DNA from: Christiangramia sabulilitoris
GTDB taxonomy: Bacteria; Bacteroidota; Bacteroidia; Flavobacteriales; Flavobacteriaceae
Reading direction: 5' to 3'
DNA length: 64,000 nt
NCBI RefSeq assembly: GCF_007050985.1
Contig: NZ_VHSF01000002.1
Coordinates: 186,001 to 250,000 of the forward strand
A program made the translations under genes and the position numbers. This document shows positions 42,923 through 51,827 of this stretch, in pieces (positions within the stretch are counted from its first letter, which is position 1; each line of letters begins with the position of its first letter). The notes under the pieces were generated by a model. The model worked only from the letters and a program-made list of their open reading frames with translations. It was not told where the DNA came from and made no database searches.

Positions 42923-45307
42923 ATGGCTAAAAAGAAAGCTAAAACCAAGAAATCCCCTACTAAATCACGCAATATATCGCTAAAGCTCAACAGGCAGCAA
43001 AAAGTGGTTTTTGGAAGTTTCCTGATGCTTTTTGGCCTCGCCCTTATCGTAGCCTTTATATCCTTTCTATTCAACTGGCAGGCAGATCAAAGCGTATTGC
43101 AGGAATTTGCCAACCGGGAGATCGAAGCAAAGAACTGGTTGAGCAAATTTGGAGCGGGAATTAGTGATTTCTTTATCTATAAAGGATTTGGCCTCGCCTC
43201 TTTCTCTATCGCATTTTTAATATTGTTAAGCGGTATCTATTTGTTTTTCGGTTTTAATAGTTCTAATCTTAGGAAATTCTGGTTCTGGGGTGTGCTCGTG
43301 ATGATCTGGATTTCTGTATTTCTGGGATTTTTCGCAGATACCAATGCTCTTCTTGGTGGCCGTATAGGATTTGAAACCAATGATTTTATCCAGGACTATT
43401 TAGGCTTTTTTGGCACTGTCCTTTTACTCACATTTCTATTAATCGCCTATCTGGCCATTCGTTTAAAGGTGACTCCTGAAATGGTTGCAGGATATTTCAA
43501 ATCAGGTAAAAGGGAATTACAGGATGCGATGAAAGAACATAGGTCTGATATTTCAGAAACAGATGAAGAGAAAGACTGGAAGGAAACGGTAGTTATCCCT
43601 GAAAAAGAAGAGAAAAAAGAGGTAGAGACACCAAAAAGCATAGACCTTTTTAATGAAACTTCAGAGGTGAAAACCAACCCACAAGCTTCTCCTAAAATGG
43701 ATATTACCACTCCTCCTGCCGAGGAAGTAGCTATGGAAGTGGAAGCAGCTCCAGAAGAGGAAGAAGATGATAACCTCAGCAAAAAACTGGTTAAAGATTT
43801 CGGTGAATTCGATCCTACGCTGGAACTTAAAAATTATAAATTTCCTACCATAGAACTGCTCAAGGATTACGGAGGAACCATTACCATAGATCAACAGGAA
43901 CTAGAAGAGAATAAAAACCGTATTGTAGACACCCTCAAAAACTATAAGATCGAGATTGCTCAAATCAAAGCAACGGTGGGACCTACAGTGACTTTATATG
44001 AAATTGTGCCAGAAGCGGGAATACGCATCTCCAAGATCAAGAACCTGGAAGATGATATTGCACTTTCACTATCGGCGCTGGGCATCAGGATCATCGCTCC
44101 AATCCCTGGAAGAGGAACCATTGGGATCGAAGTACCTAATAAAAATGCCAGTATAGTTTCCATGCGTTCGGTAATATCTTCGGCAAAATTTCAGAATGCC
44201 GAAATGGAACTACCCCTGGCCCTTGGGAAATCTATTTCTAACGAAACCTTCGTGGTAGATCTGGCGAAAATGCCACATATGCTTATGGCGGGTGCTACCG
44301 GACAGGGAAAATCTGTAGGGTTAAATGCTATTCTTACCTCTCTATTATATAGTAAACATCCCGCAGAAGTCAAATTTGTACTGGTGGATCCCAAAAAGGT
44401 TGAATTAACCTTATTCAATAAGATAGAACGCCACTACCTGGCCAAATTGCCAGATACTGGAGATGCTATTATTACAGACAATACCAAAGTGATAAATACC
44501 CTGAATTCGCTTTGTATAGAAATGGACGATCGTTACGAACTGCTGAAAAATGCCATGTGTCGTAACATTAAAGAATACAACACGAAGTTTAAGGCCAGAA
44601 AGTTAAATCCTAATGAAGGGCATAAATTTCTGCCTTATATCGTACTGGTGGTAGACGAGTTCGCAGATCTTATTATGACTGCCGGTAAAGAAGTTGAAAC
44701 TCCTATCGCCAGGCTTGCGCAGCTCGCCCGTGCCATTGGTATACATTTAATCATCGCCACGCAAAGACCTTCGGTAAATGTGATCACTGGTATTATTAAG
44801 GCTAACTTCCCGGCCAGGGTAGCCTTTAGAGTGACTTCTAAAATAGATTCCAGGACCATCCTGGACAATCAGGGTGCAGACCAGTTAATTGGTCGTGGAG
44901 ACATGTTATTTACCCAGGGGAATGAATTGAAAAGATTGCAGTGTGCTTTTGTAGACACACCTGAGGTTGATAAGATCACCGAGTTCATCGGATCACAAAA
45001 AGCCTATCCGGATGCACATCAATTACCGGCCTATGAAAGTGATGAAAGTGGCACAGGACTTGATATAGATGTGAGCGAGCGGGATAAGTTATTCCGCGAA
45101 GCTGCAGAAGTGATCGTTACAGCCCAGCAGGGCTCTGCTTCACTCCTTCAGAGAAAATTAAAACTTGGTTATAACCGTGCAGGTAGAATCATAGATCAAC
45201 TGGAAGCCGCAGGAATTGTTGGCCCTTTTGAAGGAAGTAAGGCAAGACAGGTTTTAATTACAGATCTAGCAGCTTTAGATCAGCTATTAAATGAACCAGA
45301 CAATTAA
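42923..45307 (+). CDS. ftsK: DNA translocase FtsK
   Basis: 794 residues from the ATG at 42923 (MAKKKAKTKKSPTK); an in-frame TTG eight codons earlier lies inside the promoter box. It pumps chromosomal DNA through the closing septum and activates dimer resolution. Architecture: a basic N-terminus, about four membrane helices (FGSFLMLFGLALIVAFISFL first), an acidic linker, the alpha domain, then the RecA-like motor with Walker A GATGQGKS (457-464) and Walker B VVDEFADLI (Asp578/Glu579). The C-terminal gamma winged helix (RKLKLGYNRAGRIIDQLEAA) reads KOPS-type DNA sites. It is followed 9 bases later by lolA. Confidence 0.96.
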   Translation: MAKKKAKTKKSPTKSRNISLKLNRQQKVVFGSFLMLFGLALIVAFISFLFNWQADQSVLQEFANREIEAKNWLSKFGAGISDFFIYKGFGLASFSIAFLILLSGIYLFFGFNSSNLRKFWFWGVLVMIWISVFLGFFADTNALLGGRIGFETNDFIQDYLGFFGTVLLLTFLLIAYLAIRLKVTPEMVAGYFKSGKRELQDAMKEHRSDISETDEEKDWKETVVIPEKEEKKEVETPKSIDLFNETSEVKTNPQASPKMDITTPPAEEVAMEVEAAPEEEEDDNLSKKLVKDFGEFDPTLELKNYKFPTIELLKDYGGTITIDQQELEENKNRIVDTLKNYKIEIAQIKATVGPTVTLYEIVPEAGIRISKIKNLEDDIALSLSALGIRIIAPIPGRGTIGIEVPNKNASIVSMRSVISSAKFQNAEMELPLALGKSISNETFVVDLAKMPHMLMAGATGQGKSVGLNAILTSLLYSKHPAEVKFVLVDPKKVELTLFNKIERHYLAKLPDTGDAIITDNTKVINTLNSLCIEMDDRYELLKNAMCRNIKEYNTKFKARKLNPNEGHKFLPYIVLVVDEFADLIMTAGKEVETPIARLAQLARAIGIHLIIATQRPSVNVITGIIKANFPARVAFRVTSKIDSRTILDNQGADQLIGRGDMLFTQGNELKRLQCAFVDTPEVDKITEFIGSQKAYPDAHQLPAYESDESGTGLDIDVSERDKLFREAAEVIVTAQQGSASLLQRKLKLGYNRAGRIIDQLEAAGIVGPFEGSKARQVLITDLAALDQLLNEPDN

Positions 45308-45316
45308 AAATTCAAA

Positions 45317-45958
45317 ATGAAAAAATTAGTCTTTATCCTGGCCGCGATCCTGGCCTTAAATGTACAGGCTCAAAGTTCTCAACAAGCAGAAAAATTACTT
45401 AACGAGGTTTCTTCGAAAGTGAAGAACTACGAAAACATGGTGATCGAATTTAAGTATGCACTGGAGAATCAGACAGAAAACGTAAACCAGGAAACGAGAG
45501 GAGACGTTAGTATCCAAGGGGAAAAGTATATTCTAAACCTTATGGGTACCACGCAAATGTTCGACGGTAAGAAGATTTATACTATTATTCCGGAAGATGA
45601 GGAAATCAATATTTCAAATTATGTAGAGGAAGATAGTAATAGTATTACTCCATCTAAAATGTTCACGTTTTACCAGGATGGTTATAACTATAAAATGGAT
45701 ATCACCCAGAATGTTAAGGGACGTGAGATACAATATGTAAAACTTACGCCTATAGACAGTGATGCTGAGATCAAGAACATCCTGCTTGGAATAGACAGCC
45801 AGACCAAGCATATTTACAATCTTATCCAGACGCAGGAAAATGGGACCAAAGTGACCATCACCGTAAAAACCTTTAAGACAGATCAACCGCTGGCAAAAAA
45901 CCTGTTTACTTTTAACGAAGATCGTTACAGTGATTTTTACATCAACAGATTAGACTAA
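45317..45958 (+). CDS. lolA: LolA-like outer-membrane lipoprotein carrier protein
   Basis: 213 residues with a Sec signal peptide (LALNVQA-QSS). It is a periplasmic chaperone that carries lipoproteins from the inner to the outer membrane. The body has the LolA pattern: LLNEVSSKVKNYENMVIEFK, TRGDVSIQGEKYILNLMGTT, MFDGKKIYTIIPEDEEINIS and TVKTFKTDQPLAKNLFTFNE. It is between ftsK and the LptG-type permease gene (9- and 1-base gaps), so envelope transport genes are grouped. LolA is divergent in this phylum, yet the gene order supports the call. Confidence 0.9.
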   Translation: MKKLVFILAAILALNVQAQSSQQAEKLLNEVSSKVKNYENMVIEFKYALENQTENVNQETRGDVSIQGEKYILNLMGTTQMFDGKKIYTIIPEDEEINISNYVEEDSNSITPSKMFTFYQDGYNYKMDITQNVKGREIQYVKLTPIDSDAEIKNILLGIDSQTKHIYNLIQTQENGTKVTITVKTFKTDQPLAKNLFTFNEDRYSDFYINRLD

Positions 45959-45959
45959 A

Positions 45960-47408
45960 TTGAAAATACTCGACCGGTACATACTCACCAGTTTTTTAAA
46001 AACTTTTTTTTCGGTCTTTATCATTCTCATGTTCATCTTTGTACTCCAGACCATCTGGTTATACATAGGTGAACTTGCCGGTAAAGACCTGGATGCAGAA
46101 GTGATCCTGAAATTCTTATTGTATTTCTCTCCAAAACTGGTTCCGCTGGTATTACCGCTCACCATACTGCTTACCTCCATAATGACCTTTGGGGCGTTTG
46201 CTGAAAATTATGAATTTGCCGCGATGAAATCATCCGGAATATCTTTAGGCCGTGCTATGCGTGGCCTAACTGTTTTTATAGTATTTATAAGTCTCATTGC
46301 TTTCTTTTTTGCCAATAATGTTATTCCCGCAGCTGAATTTAAATCTATCAACCTGCGAAAAAATATCGCCCAGTTAAAACCGGCGATGGCAATTTCTGAA
46401 GGGATCTTTAATGATATTGGCACCTTCAATATAAAAGTTGAAGAAAAAAGTGGAGAAAATGACCAGTATTTAACCGATGTGATCATACACCAGAAGAAAA
46501 AAACAGGTGGGAATAATACTGTGATCAAGGCTAAAGAAGGGGAACTGGTGGGAAGTACAGATTCTGATGTACTTTCTCTGATTTTGAAAGAAGGGAATTA
46601 TTACGACGAGGTTGAACCAAGCGATTATAAGAAGCGAAAACGAAAACCCTTTACCAAAAGTTACTTTGATGAATATGTCATCAACATAGATCTGTCAGAT
46701 TTTAATAATGTAGACCTGGAGGATGAAACTTATAATTCTACTCATGGTATGCTTAAGATCTCTGAACTTGATGAAAGTATAGATTCCTTCTCTGTTTCTT
46801 ACAACAAACGAATGGCAGAGTTTCGTGAGACGATGTACAATCGTTCAGGAATCCCTAATTTAAATATCAATTACAAAGCAAAAGACACTGTTTTTGAAAA
46901 GGATAAAGAACTTCTGGCCTATTTTGATACTTACGATGCGGCCCAGATCTCCAATCTGGCTTTGGGTACTGTAAATTCTGCACTCGCCCACCTGGCTATG
47001 AAAAAGCAGGAATTTAAAGTAAGCATTGTCCAGATTAATAAGTTTGAGATTGCCCTGCATGAAAAATATGCCTTGAGTATTGCCTGTATCGTGCTATTTT
47101 TTGTGGGTGCGCCTCTAGGTGCAATCATTAGAAAAGGTGGTATGGGTCTGCCAATTGTGGTAGCCATATTATTATTCCTTACCTATCACTTTATTGGGAT
47201 ATTTGCCAAAAATTCTGCCGAAAACGGTAGTATTCCTCCTTTTATCGCTACCTGGCTTTCTACATGGATCATGTTGCCATTGGGGGTATTTTTAACTTAC
47301 AGGGCTACGACAGACCAGGGATTATTCGTATTCGATAATTTTATAGAGCCTTTCAGGAAACTCTTCAAAAAAGCAGGCCTTTTCAAGGACAAAAGTAAAT
47401 CAGAATAA
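45960..47408 (+). CDS. LptF/LptG-family lipopolysaccharide export permease
   Basis: 482 residues with a TTG start at 45960, one base after the lolA stop. Six membrane helices are expected: three in the first ~130 residues (FFSVFIILMFIFVLQTIWLY; LVPLVLPLTILLTSIMTFG; LTVFIVFISLIAFFFANNV), a periplasmic beta-jellyroll in the middle, and three near the end (LSIACIVLFFVGAPLGAII; LPIVVAILLFLTYHFIGIF; TWLSTWIMLPLGVFLTYRA). The YjgP/YjgQ signature GAFAENYEFAAMKSSGIS is intact. It lifts lipopolysaccharide out of the inner membrane together with LptB2 and LptC. It may be LptF or LptG; the two are not separable by eye. Confidence 0.93.
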   Translation: MKILDRYILTSFLKTFFSVFIILMFIFVLQTIWLYIGELAGKDLDAEVILKFLLYFSPKLVPLVLPLTILLTSIMTFGAFAENYEFAAMKSSGISLGRAMRGLTVFIVFISLIAFFFANNVIPAAEFKSINLRKNIAQLKPAMAISEGIFNDIGTFNIKVEEKSGENDQYLTDVIIHQKKKTGGNNTVIKAKEGELVGSTDSDVLSLILKEGNYYDEVEPSDYKKRKRKPFTKSYFDEYVINIDLSDFNNVDLEDETYNSTHGMLKISELDESIDSFSVSYNKRMAEFRETMYNRSGIPNLNINYKAKDTVFEKDKELLAYFDTYDAAQISNLALGTVNSALAHLAMKKQEFKVSIVQINKFEIALHEKYALSIACIVLFFVGAPLGAIIRKGGMGLPIVVAILLFLTYHFIGIFAKNSAENGSIPPFIATWLSTWIMLPLGVFLTYRATTDQGLFVFDNFIEPFRKLFKKAGLFKDKSKSE

Positions 47409-47409
47409 A

Positions 47410-47417
47410 TATCTTTG
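47410..47417 (+). promoter_or_regulatory. -7 promoter box of ribBA
   Basis: TATCTTTG, an exact TAnnTTTG match, begins one base after the stop codon of the permease gene and 28 bases before the ribBA ATG. It implies that ribBA is transcribed on its own. No FMN riboswitch fits in the 29-base gap. Confidence 0.65.
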
Positions 47418-47437
47418 CAGCCAGAAAACAAGATCTT

Positions 47438-48586
47438 ATGGCTCAGGTGGAGAACAATCAATATTCAGTAAAACTTGATACTATTCAGGAGGCTATCGAT
47501 GATATTCGTGCCGGAAAGGTAATTATTGTCGTAGATGATATTGATCGTGAGAATGAAGGAGACTTTTTAGCTGCCGCTGAAAAGGTGACGCCGGAAATGA
47601 TCAATTTCATGGCCACCCATGGCCGTGGTCTTATCTGTGCCCCGCTTACCGAAGAAAGGTGTAATGAATTAAAGCTGGAAATGATGGTTGGTAATAATAC
47701 CGACCCTATGGAAACGGCTTTTACGATCTCAGTAGATCTTCGGGGTAAAGGAGTGACTACAGGAATTTCAGCTTCAGATCGTGCCAAAACGATTGAATCT
47801 CTAATCGATCCTGAAACAAAACCCCAGGACCTTAACCGTCCCGGACATATTTTTCCGCTAAAAGCCAAAGAAGGCGGAGTATTAAGAAGAACAGGCCATA
47901 CTGAAGCTGCCATCGACTTTGCAAGACTTGCCGGATTCGCACCGGCAGGGGTTATCGTTGAGATCATGAACGAAGATGGAACCATGGCCAGACTACCCCA
48001 GCTAATGGAAGTTGCCAAAAAGTTTGATCTAAAAGTAGTTTCTATAGAAGACCTGGTTGCTTACAGAATGCAGCATGATTCCCTTATCGAGAAAAAAGAG
48101 GATTTTGAACTGGATACAAGATTTGGCAGATACCGTTTAAGGGCATATAAACAAACTACCAACGCGCAGATTCATATCGCCCTTACAAAAGGAAGCTGGA
48201 AGCCTAATGAAGAGATTATGGTGAGGGTAAATTCAACTAGGGTAAATAATGATATTTTAGGCACACTTACCAATAATCTGGACAAGAAGCTGGATGGAAT
48301 GTTCCAGGCGATCAATGAAGAAGGCCGCGGTGCAATCGTTTTCATTAATCCTGCTAATCAATCTCCAAACTTATTGAACAGGCTTACGGAATTAAAAGAA
48401 AGTCAGAAAAAAGGTGAAATAAAAGCGCCTCCGGTAAAAATGGATAATAAGGATTTTGGTATTGGAGCTCAGATCCTTCATGACCTGGAGATCCATAAAA
48501 TTAAACTCCTTTCTAACTCCCAGCAAACCAAACGTGTTGGAATGATTGGATATGGGCTGGAAATTACCGAATACGTAAATTACTAA
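47438..48586 (+). CDS. ribBA: 3,4-dihydroxy-2-butanone 4-phosphate synthase with degenerate GTP cyclohydrolase II domain
   Basis: 382 residues. The RibB domain (about 12-210) is intact: [73 protein letters not shown]. It makes the four-carbon unit of riboflavin. The RibA-like domain (about 210-382) has lost the zinc site. Where GTP cyclohydrolase II has HSECLTGD...RCDCG, this protein reads NSTRVNND...TNNLD, placing Arg268, Asn279 and Leu281 at the three cysteine positions. It is therefore unlikely to open the GTP ring, and another RibA must exist elsewhere. The reading frame is intact, so the fold may have been kept for structure or regulation. Confidence 0.93.
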   Translation: MAQVENNQYSVKLDTIQEAIDDIRAGKVIIVVDDIDRENEGDFLAAAEKVTPEMINFMATHGRGLICAPLTEERCNELKLEMMVGNNTDPMETAFTISVDLRGKGVTTGISASDRAKTIESLIDPETKPQDLNRPGHIFPLKAKEGGVLRRTGHTEAAIDFARLAGFAPAGVIVEIMNEDGTMARLPQLMEVAKKFDLKVVSIEDLVAYRMQHDSLIEKKEDFELDTRFGRYRLRAYKQTTNAQIHIALTKGSWKPNEEIMVRVNSTRVNNDILGTLTNNLDKKLDGMFQAINEEGRGAIVFINPANQSPNLLNRLTELKESQKKGEIKAPPVKMDNKDFGIGAQILHDLEIHKIKLLSNSQQTKRVGMIGYGLEITEYVNY

Positions 48587-49215
48587 TCGATCTCGATGAC
48601 CACCTCATCCAGAGGTCTTCTCACCTTTTTAAAATTAGAAAATTCATCATCTTCAGCTCTGTAACCAACGGGAAGAACGAGCACAGATCTAAGGTTTTGC
48701 TCATTCAGATTTAGGAATTCATCATATTTCCCGGGCTCGAAACCTTCCATGGGGCAGGCATCTATCTCTTCTGCTGCACATACCGTCAGCAAAGTACCCA
48801 AAGCGAGGTAAGCCTGGTTGATCGCCCATGCTTCAATTTCCTTTACTTCCTTTGTTTTAAAATCATCTACCAGAAATTCATGAAACGGTTTTAAAATTTC
48901 TTCGGGAGTGTCCCTTACATGTTTAACAAGTCTGAAATAGTTGGTAATAAACTCTTCATCTATCCTGTTTTCAATACAAATTACCAAAACATGAGAAGCG
49001 GTGTCCACCTGCTGCTGACCGAATGAGAAATTTTTCAATTCAGACTGCAACTTTTTATTTGAAATTACCAGCATCTTTAAAGGCTGCAGACCGTAAGAAG
49101 TTGCGGTAAGATTAAAAGCTTGTTTCAGAACCTCAATTTTATCCTCTGAAAGCATTTTTGAATCATCAAACTTCTTCGTGGCGTAACGCCAGTTCAGGGC
49201 TTTTATATTACTCAT
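48583..49215 (-). CDS. NAD(P)H-dependent nitroreductase family protein (NfsB-like)
   Basis: 210 residues from the ATG at 49215 (MSNIKALNWRYATKKFDD). A longer frame beginning at 49332 would start upstream of the promoter box and adds residues not expected in the family. It binds FMN: the N-terminal WRYATKKFDDSKMLSEDKIE, ATSYGLQPLKMLVISNKKLQ, and the C-terminal CAAEEIDACPMEGFEPGKYD plus LPVGYRAEDDEF are typical of the NfsB/dihydropteridine-reductase group. It reduces quinones, nitro compounds or flavins. Its stop overlaps that of ribBA by 4 bases, convergent. A palindrome on its promoter suggests a dedicated repressor. Confidence 0.92.
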   Translation of the reverse strand: MSNIKALNWRYATKKFDDSKMLSEDKIEVLKQAFNLTATSYGLQPLKMLVISNKKLQSELKNFSFGQQQVDTASHVLVICIENRIDEEFITNYFRLVKHVRDTPEEILKPFHEFLVDDFKTKEVKEIEAWAINQAYLALGTLLTVCAAEEIDACPMEGFEPGKYDEFLNLNEQNLRSVLVLPVGYRAEDDEFSNFKKVRRPLDEVVIEID

Positions 49216-49238
49216 AATTTGGATTAAATAATATTTTA

Positions 49239-49258
49239 CAAATGTACACAATGTGTAC
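49239..49258 (-). promoter_or_regulatory. Nitroreductase promoter overlapped by a palindromic candidate operator
   Basis: On the reverse strand 49239-49246 is TACATTTG, an exact -7 box, 23 bases upstream of the ATG. Overlapping it, GTACAC-AAT-GTGTAC (49244-49258) is a perfect palindrome. Its location on the box fits a repressor-controlled, stress-inducible gene. Confidence 0.65.
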
Positions 49259-49341
49259 GGCAACCCTTGCGTTAGCGCATAAATTAATCTGATACATCCA
49301 AATATTATGGCTATCTTCGATAAGACTTTCATCTCTCACTA

Positions 49342-49980
49342 ATGCGTAGACTCAAGAAATTCATCCTGTTTTCGGTGATTGGTCTTGTACTGATCATCTT
49401 TGTAATACTGGGTATAGAGGCTATCTTTAAGAGAAACACTCAGGATCTTATCTACAGAGATATTTCTGAGCTCCCTAATTCGAAAACAGTTATAATTTTG
49501 GGCGCGAGTGTACATGCCGATGGTAAGCTTTCACCCATTCTCCAGGATCGTGTAGATACGGCTATTAAGCTTTTTCGGGAAGGTAAGGTTGAGGATTTTC
49601 TGGTTACAGGAGACCATCGTAGCGATGATTATAATGAAGTTGCAGCAATGGTGAGTTACCTGGAAGCTAAGGGCATAAATAAAGACCTTATCACTTCAGA
49701 TCATGCCGGGCTAGATACCTATGACAGTATGTACCGCGCAGGAAAATTATTTGAAATTGATGATGCTGTAGTGGTCACGCAGGAATTTCATTTACCCCGG
49801 GCGCTGTTCATTGCAAGAAATTTAGGGTATAACTACACAGGTTTTCCAGCAGATCAACGGGCCTACCAGACTGAATACCGTCTGAAGCAAAGAGAGAAGC
49901 TGGCAAATTTAAAGGCTTTATGGGAAGTACTTTTAAAGAAGGAGCCTAAGACTCTCGAAGCCCGCCTTAGCAATAACTAA
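49342..49980 (+). CDS. SanA/YdcF-like DUF218 membrane-anchored protein
   Basis: 212 residues. One N-terminal helix (FSVIGLVLIIFVILGIEAIF) anchors a periplasmic DUF218 domain. Motifs: TVIILGASVHADGKLSPILQ (the conserved GxxxxxxxxxS start of the domain), FLVTGDHRSDDYNEVAAM, HAGLDTYDSMYRAGKLF and VVVTQEFHLPRALFIARNLG. These match the SanA branch, known in E. coli for keeping large antibiotics such as vancomycin out at high temperature. The biochemical function of the family is uncertain, though relatives bind nucleotide- or sugar-like compounds. It is monocistronic and divergent from the nitroreductase gene. Confidence 0.9.
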   Translation: MRRLKKFILFSVIGLVLIIFVILGIEAIFKRNTQDLIYRDISELPNSKTVIILGASVHADGKLSPILQDRVDTAIKLFREGKVEDFLVTGDHRSDDYNEVAAMVSYLEAKGINKDLITSDHAGLDTYDSMYRAGKLFEIDDAVVVTQEFHLPRALFIARNLGYNYTGFPADQRAYQTEYRLKQREKLANLKALWEVLLKKEPKTLEARLSNN

Positions 49981-50005
49981 CAAGCCCGCACCGGCCCCGG
50001 TAAAC

Positions 50006-50024
50006 GCCAACTGGTGGAGTTGGC
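50006..50024. terminator. Hairpin between convergent genes, possible weak bidirectional terminator
   Basis: GCCAACT-GGTGG-AGTTGGC is a perfect 7-bp stem. Flanking AAAC and ATTTAAA are only modest T tracts, so termination strength is doubtful. Confidence 0.5.
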
Positions 50025-50026
50025 AT

Positions 50027-50344
50027 TTAAACTTGAATTTGTAACCCATTAAGCAGTAACATTTCAGCTGATAGTATAATTAAAAGGCTTAAGATCGATC
50101 TTCTAAATCTGGTAGCCTTCTGAAATAGTACTCCACACAAAATAATAGAAATTACGCACAATATTATACTGACTATTAGAATCCAGTAAGCATTAGTTAT
50201 AGGATAAAAAATACTCATAAAATGTTCTTTCCTTTCTGCCTGGGCACTGAATTTCTTGAAAGAAAAGTACCAGAAGATTTGAATTGATAAGGGTATCAAG
50301 ACAGAGAAACTCGCGATTACATATTTTGCTCTTAGGTTACCCAT
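50027..50344 (-). CDS. Small hypothetical membrane protein (three helices)
   Basis: 105 residues with three likely membrane segments: YVIASFSVLIPLSIQIFWYF, AYWILIVSIILCVISIILCG, and SILSLLIILSAEMLLLNGL. The loop between the first two carries basic and aromatic residues (SFKKFSAQAERKEHF); a second basic cluster KATRFRRS precedes the last helix. No family recognised. The regular hydrophobic/loop alternation, an ATG start and a tidy position behind a hairpin support a real gene. It is unconnected to the genes on either side by strand. Confidence 0.55.
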   Translation of the reverse strand: MGNLRAKYVIASFSVLIPLSIQIFWYFSFKKFSAQAERKEHFMSIFYPITNAYWILIVSIILCVISIILCGVLFQKATRFRRSILSLLIILSAEMLLLNGLQIQV

Positions 50345-50568
50345 TTAATCTTCAGAAATTGAATTTTGTTTTTGCTCAACAATTTGATTCAATTTAACTG
50401 TTATAAATTTAATTGAAAATTCAATGATTAAAGCTTCAAAATTAGGTGATCTTCTAAAGTAATATTTTAGGATTAACCAATCTCATTTCGTAGTTCATAT
50501 CTTTCTGAAGCTTGCATACATGTTCTTTTTAAGTATCTTAGAGTACTTCCAACCTCAAAACAATCATT

Positions 50569-50925
50569 ATGTTACAATGGTTAATTCATATCCTTGTAGA
50601 TGCCGCGGTACTACTTATCGCCGCAAAATTACTCTCAACGGTTCATATAAAAGGATTTAGCACTGCACTGCTGGTAGCACTTATAATTGGTGTGCTCAGT
50701 TTTCTTTTGAGCTGGCTGCTCACAGCTATTCTAACCTTTGCCACGTTGGGAATATTCTATTTTCTGGGAATAGGATTTATCACCCGTATCATTGCTTTTG
50801 CCATCGTCATTGAGATCGCAGATAAGCTGACTTCAGATTTCAAGACCGATGGATTCATGGCCTCGATCTGGCTGGCTGTATTCATCGCACTTGCCGGCGG
50901 AATTCTAGACGCAATCCTGTTTTAA
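50569..50925 (+). CDS. Phage-holin-4-family small membrane protein
   Basis: 118 residues, almost wholly hydrophobic with four membrane segments (LIHILVDAAVLLIAAKLLS; ALLVALIIGVLSFLLSWLLT; FATLGIFYFLGIGFITRIIA; SIWLAVFIALAGGILDAILF). The layout matches the Phage_holin_4_2 / YvlD family of bacterial envelope proteins, which despite the name are mostly chromosomal and linked to envelope stress. No phage genes surround it. A short cytoplasmic piece EIADKLTSDFKTDGF separates the last two helices. Function in this host unknown. Confidence 0.85.
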   Translation: MLQWLIHILVDAAVLLIAAKLLSTVHIKGFSTALLVALIIGVLSFLLSWLLTAILTFATLGIFYFLGIGFITRIIAFAIVIEIADKLTSDFKTDGFMASIWLAVFIALAGGILDAILF

Positions 50926-51005
50926 TTATTCTGAACAATAAGGTATGACTATAGAGGTAGTGATAAATTTAACCTCTTATTAATCCTGCAGAAACTGCTA
51001 TCGGT

Positions 51006-51013
51006 TACTTTTG
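51006..51013 (+). promoter_or_regulatory. -7 promoter box of the HAD phosphatase gene
   Basis: TACTTTTG, an exact TAnnTTTG match, 20 bases before the ATG. No TTG at ideal -33 spacing was found. Confidence 0.58.
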
Positions 51014-51032
51014 TCCGCTTAAAGAGAAATCT

Positions 51033-51827
51033 ATGATCAAGCTTATTGTAACCGATGTTGATGGAACGCTTTTAAATGATAATCATGAGCTTCATCCCGA
51101 TTTCTGGAAGGTGGAGGAACAGCTTACCAAAAAAGGCATTCTATTTTCAATAGCAAGCGGCAGGCAGTTCTACAACCTTGAAACAAAGTTTAATAAAATT
51201 AAAGACCGAACTATGTTCTTTGCTGAAAATGGGACTTATGTATCGCATAAAGGCAAAGAACTATATGTTAACCCAATAGAAAAAACCGCTGCGAGGGAAT
51301 TTATTGCGTTGGGCAGAAAACTCGAAAATACCCACCTGGTTTTATGCGGAAAAGATTCAGCCTATATTGAAACTAACGATGATAGTTTTAAAAACGAGAT
51401 CTCTAAATTTTATGAAAGATTAAAAGTGGTAGATGATCTTACTAAAGTTGAAGACACTTATTTAAAGGTTACCCTATGTAATTTCAACGGAGTGGAAGAT
51501 CATACTTTTCCTCATTTCAAAGATTACAGTGACCGCTACAAAATAGCCATAGCTGCGAGAGTTTTTATCGATATTACGGCGCTGGATGCAAATAAAGGAA
51601 ATGCGATAAAGGGTATTCAAAAGGAATTAAATATTACCCCTGAAGAAACCCTGGTTTTTGGAGATTACCTCAATGACCTTGAAATGATGAAGGTGGCAAA
51701 GCATAGTTATGCCATGAAAAACGCTCATCCCGATATTTTAAAGGCAAGCAATTTCGTGACTAGCCACGATAATAATGATAATGGTGTGCTGCGTACCATC
51801 GAGGCCCTGGGACTTTTGAACGTTTAA
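51033..51827 (+). CDS. Cof-type HAD phosphatase
   Basis: 264 residues, a HAD superfamily IIB hydrolase. Motif I is VTDVDGTLLNDN with nucleophile Asp8 and Asp10, motif II is FSIASGRQFYNL (Ser/Thr position), motif III is the Lys in ALDANKGNAIKG, and motif IV is VFGDYLNDLEMMKVAKHSYA. The cap domain sits between about 80 and 190. Family members dephosphorylate sugar phosphates, FMN or pyridoxal phosphate in the cytoplasm; the substrate cannot be read from sequence. The stop overlaps by 4 bases with that of the convergent next gene. It has its own promoter. Confidence 0.94.
   Translation: MIKLIVTDVDGTLLNDNHELHPDFWKVEEQLTKKGILFSIASGRQFYNLETKFNKIKDRTMFFAENGTYVSHKGKELYVNPIEKTAAREFIALGRKLENTHLVLCGKDSAYIETNDDSFKNEISKFYERLKVVDDLTKVEDTYLKVTLCNFNGVEDHTFPHFKDYSDRYKIAIAARVFIDITALDANKGNAIKGIQKELNITPEETLVFGDYLNDLEMMKVAKHSYAMKNAHPDILKASNFVTSHDNNDNGVLRTIEALGLLNV

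Noticed and set aside
50569-50925. Phage-holin annotation taken as sign of a prophage
   Set aside because: No other phage-type genes, integrase or attachment repeats lie nearby; the family is mostly chromosomal.
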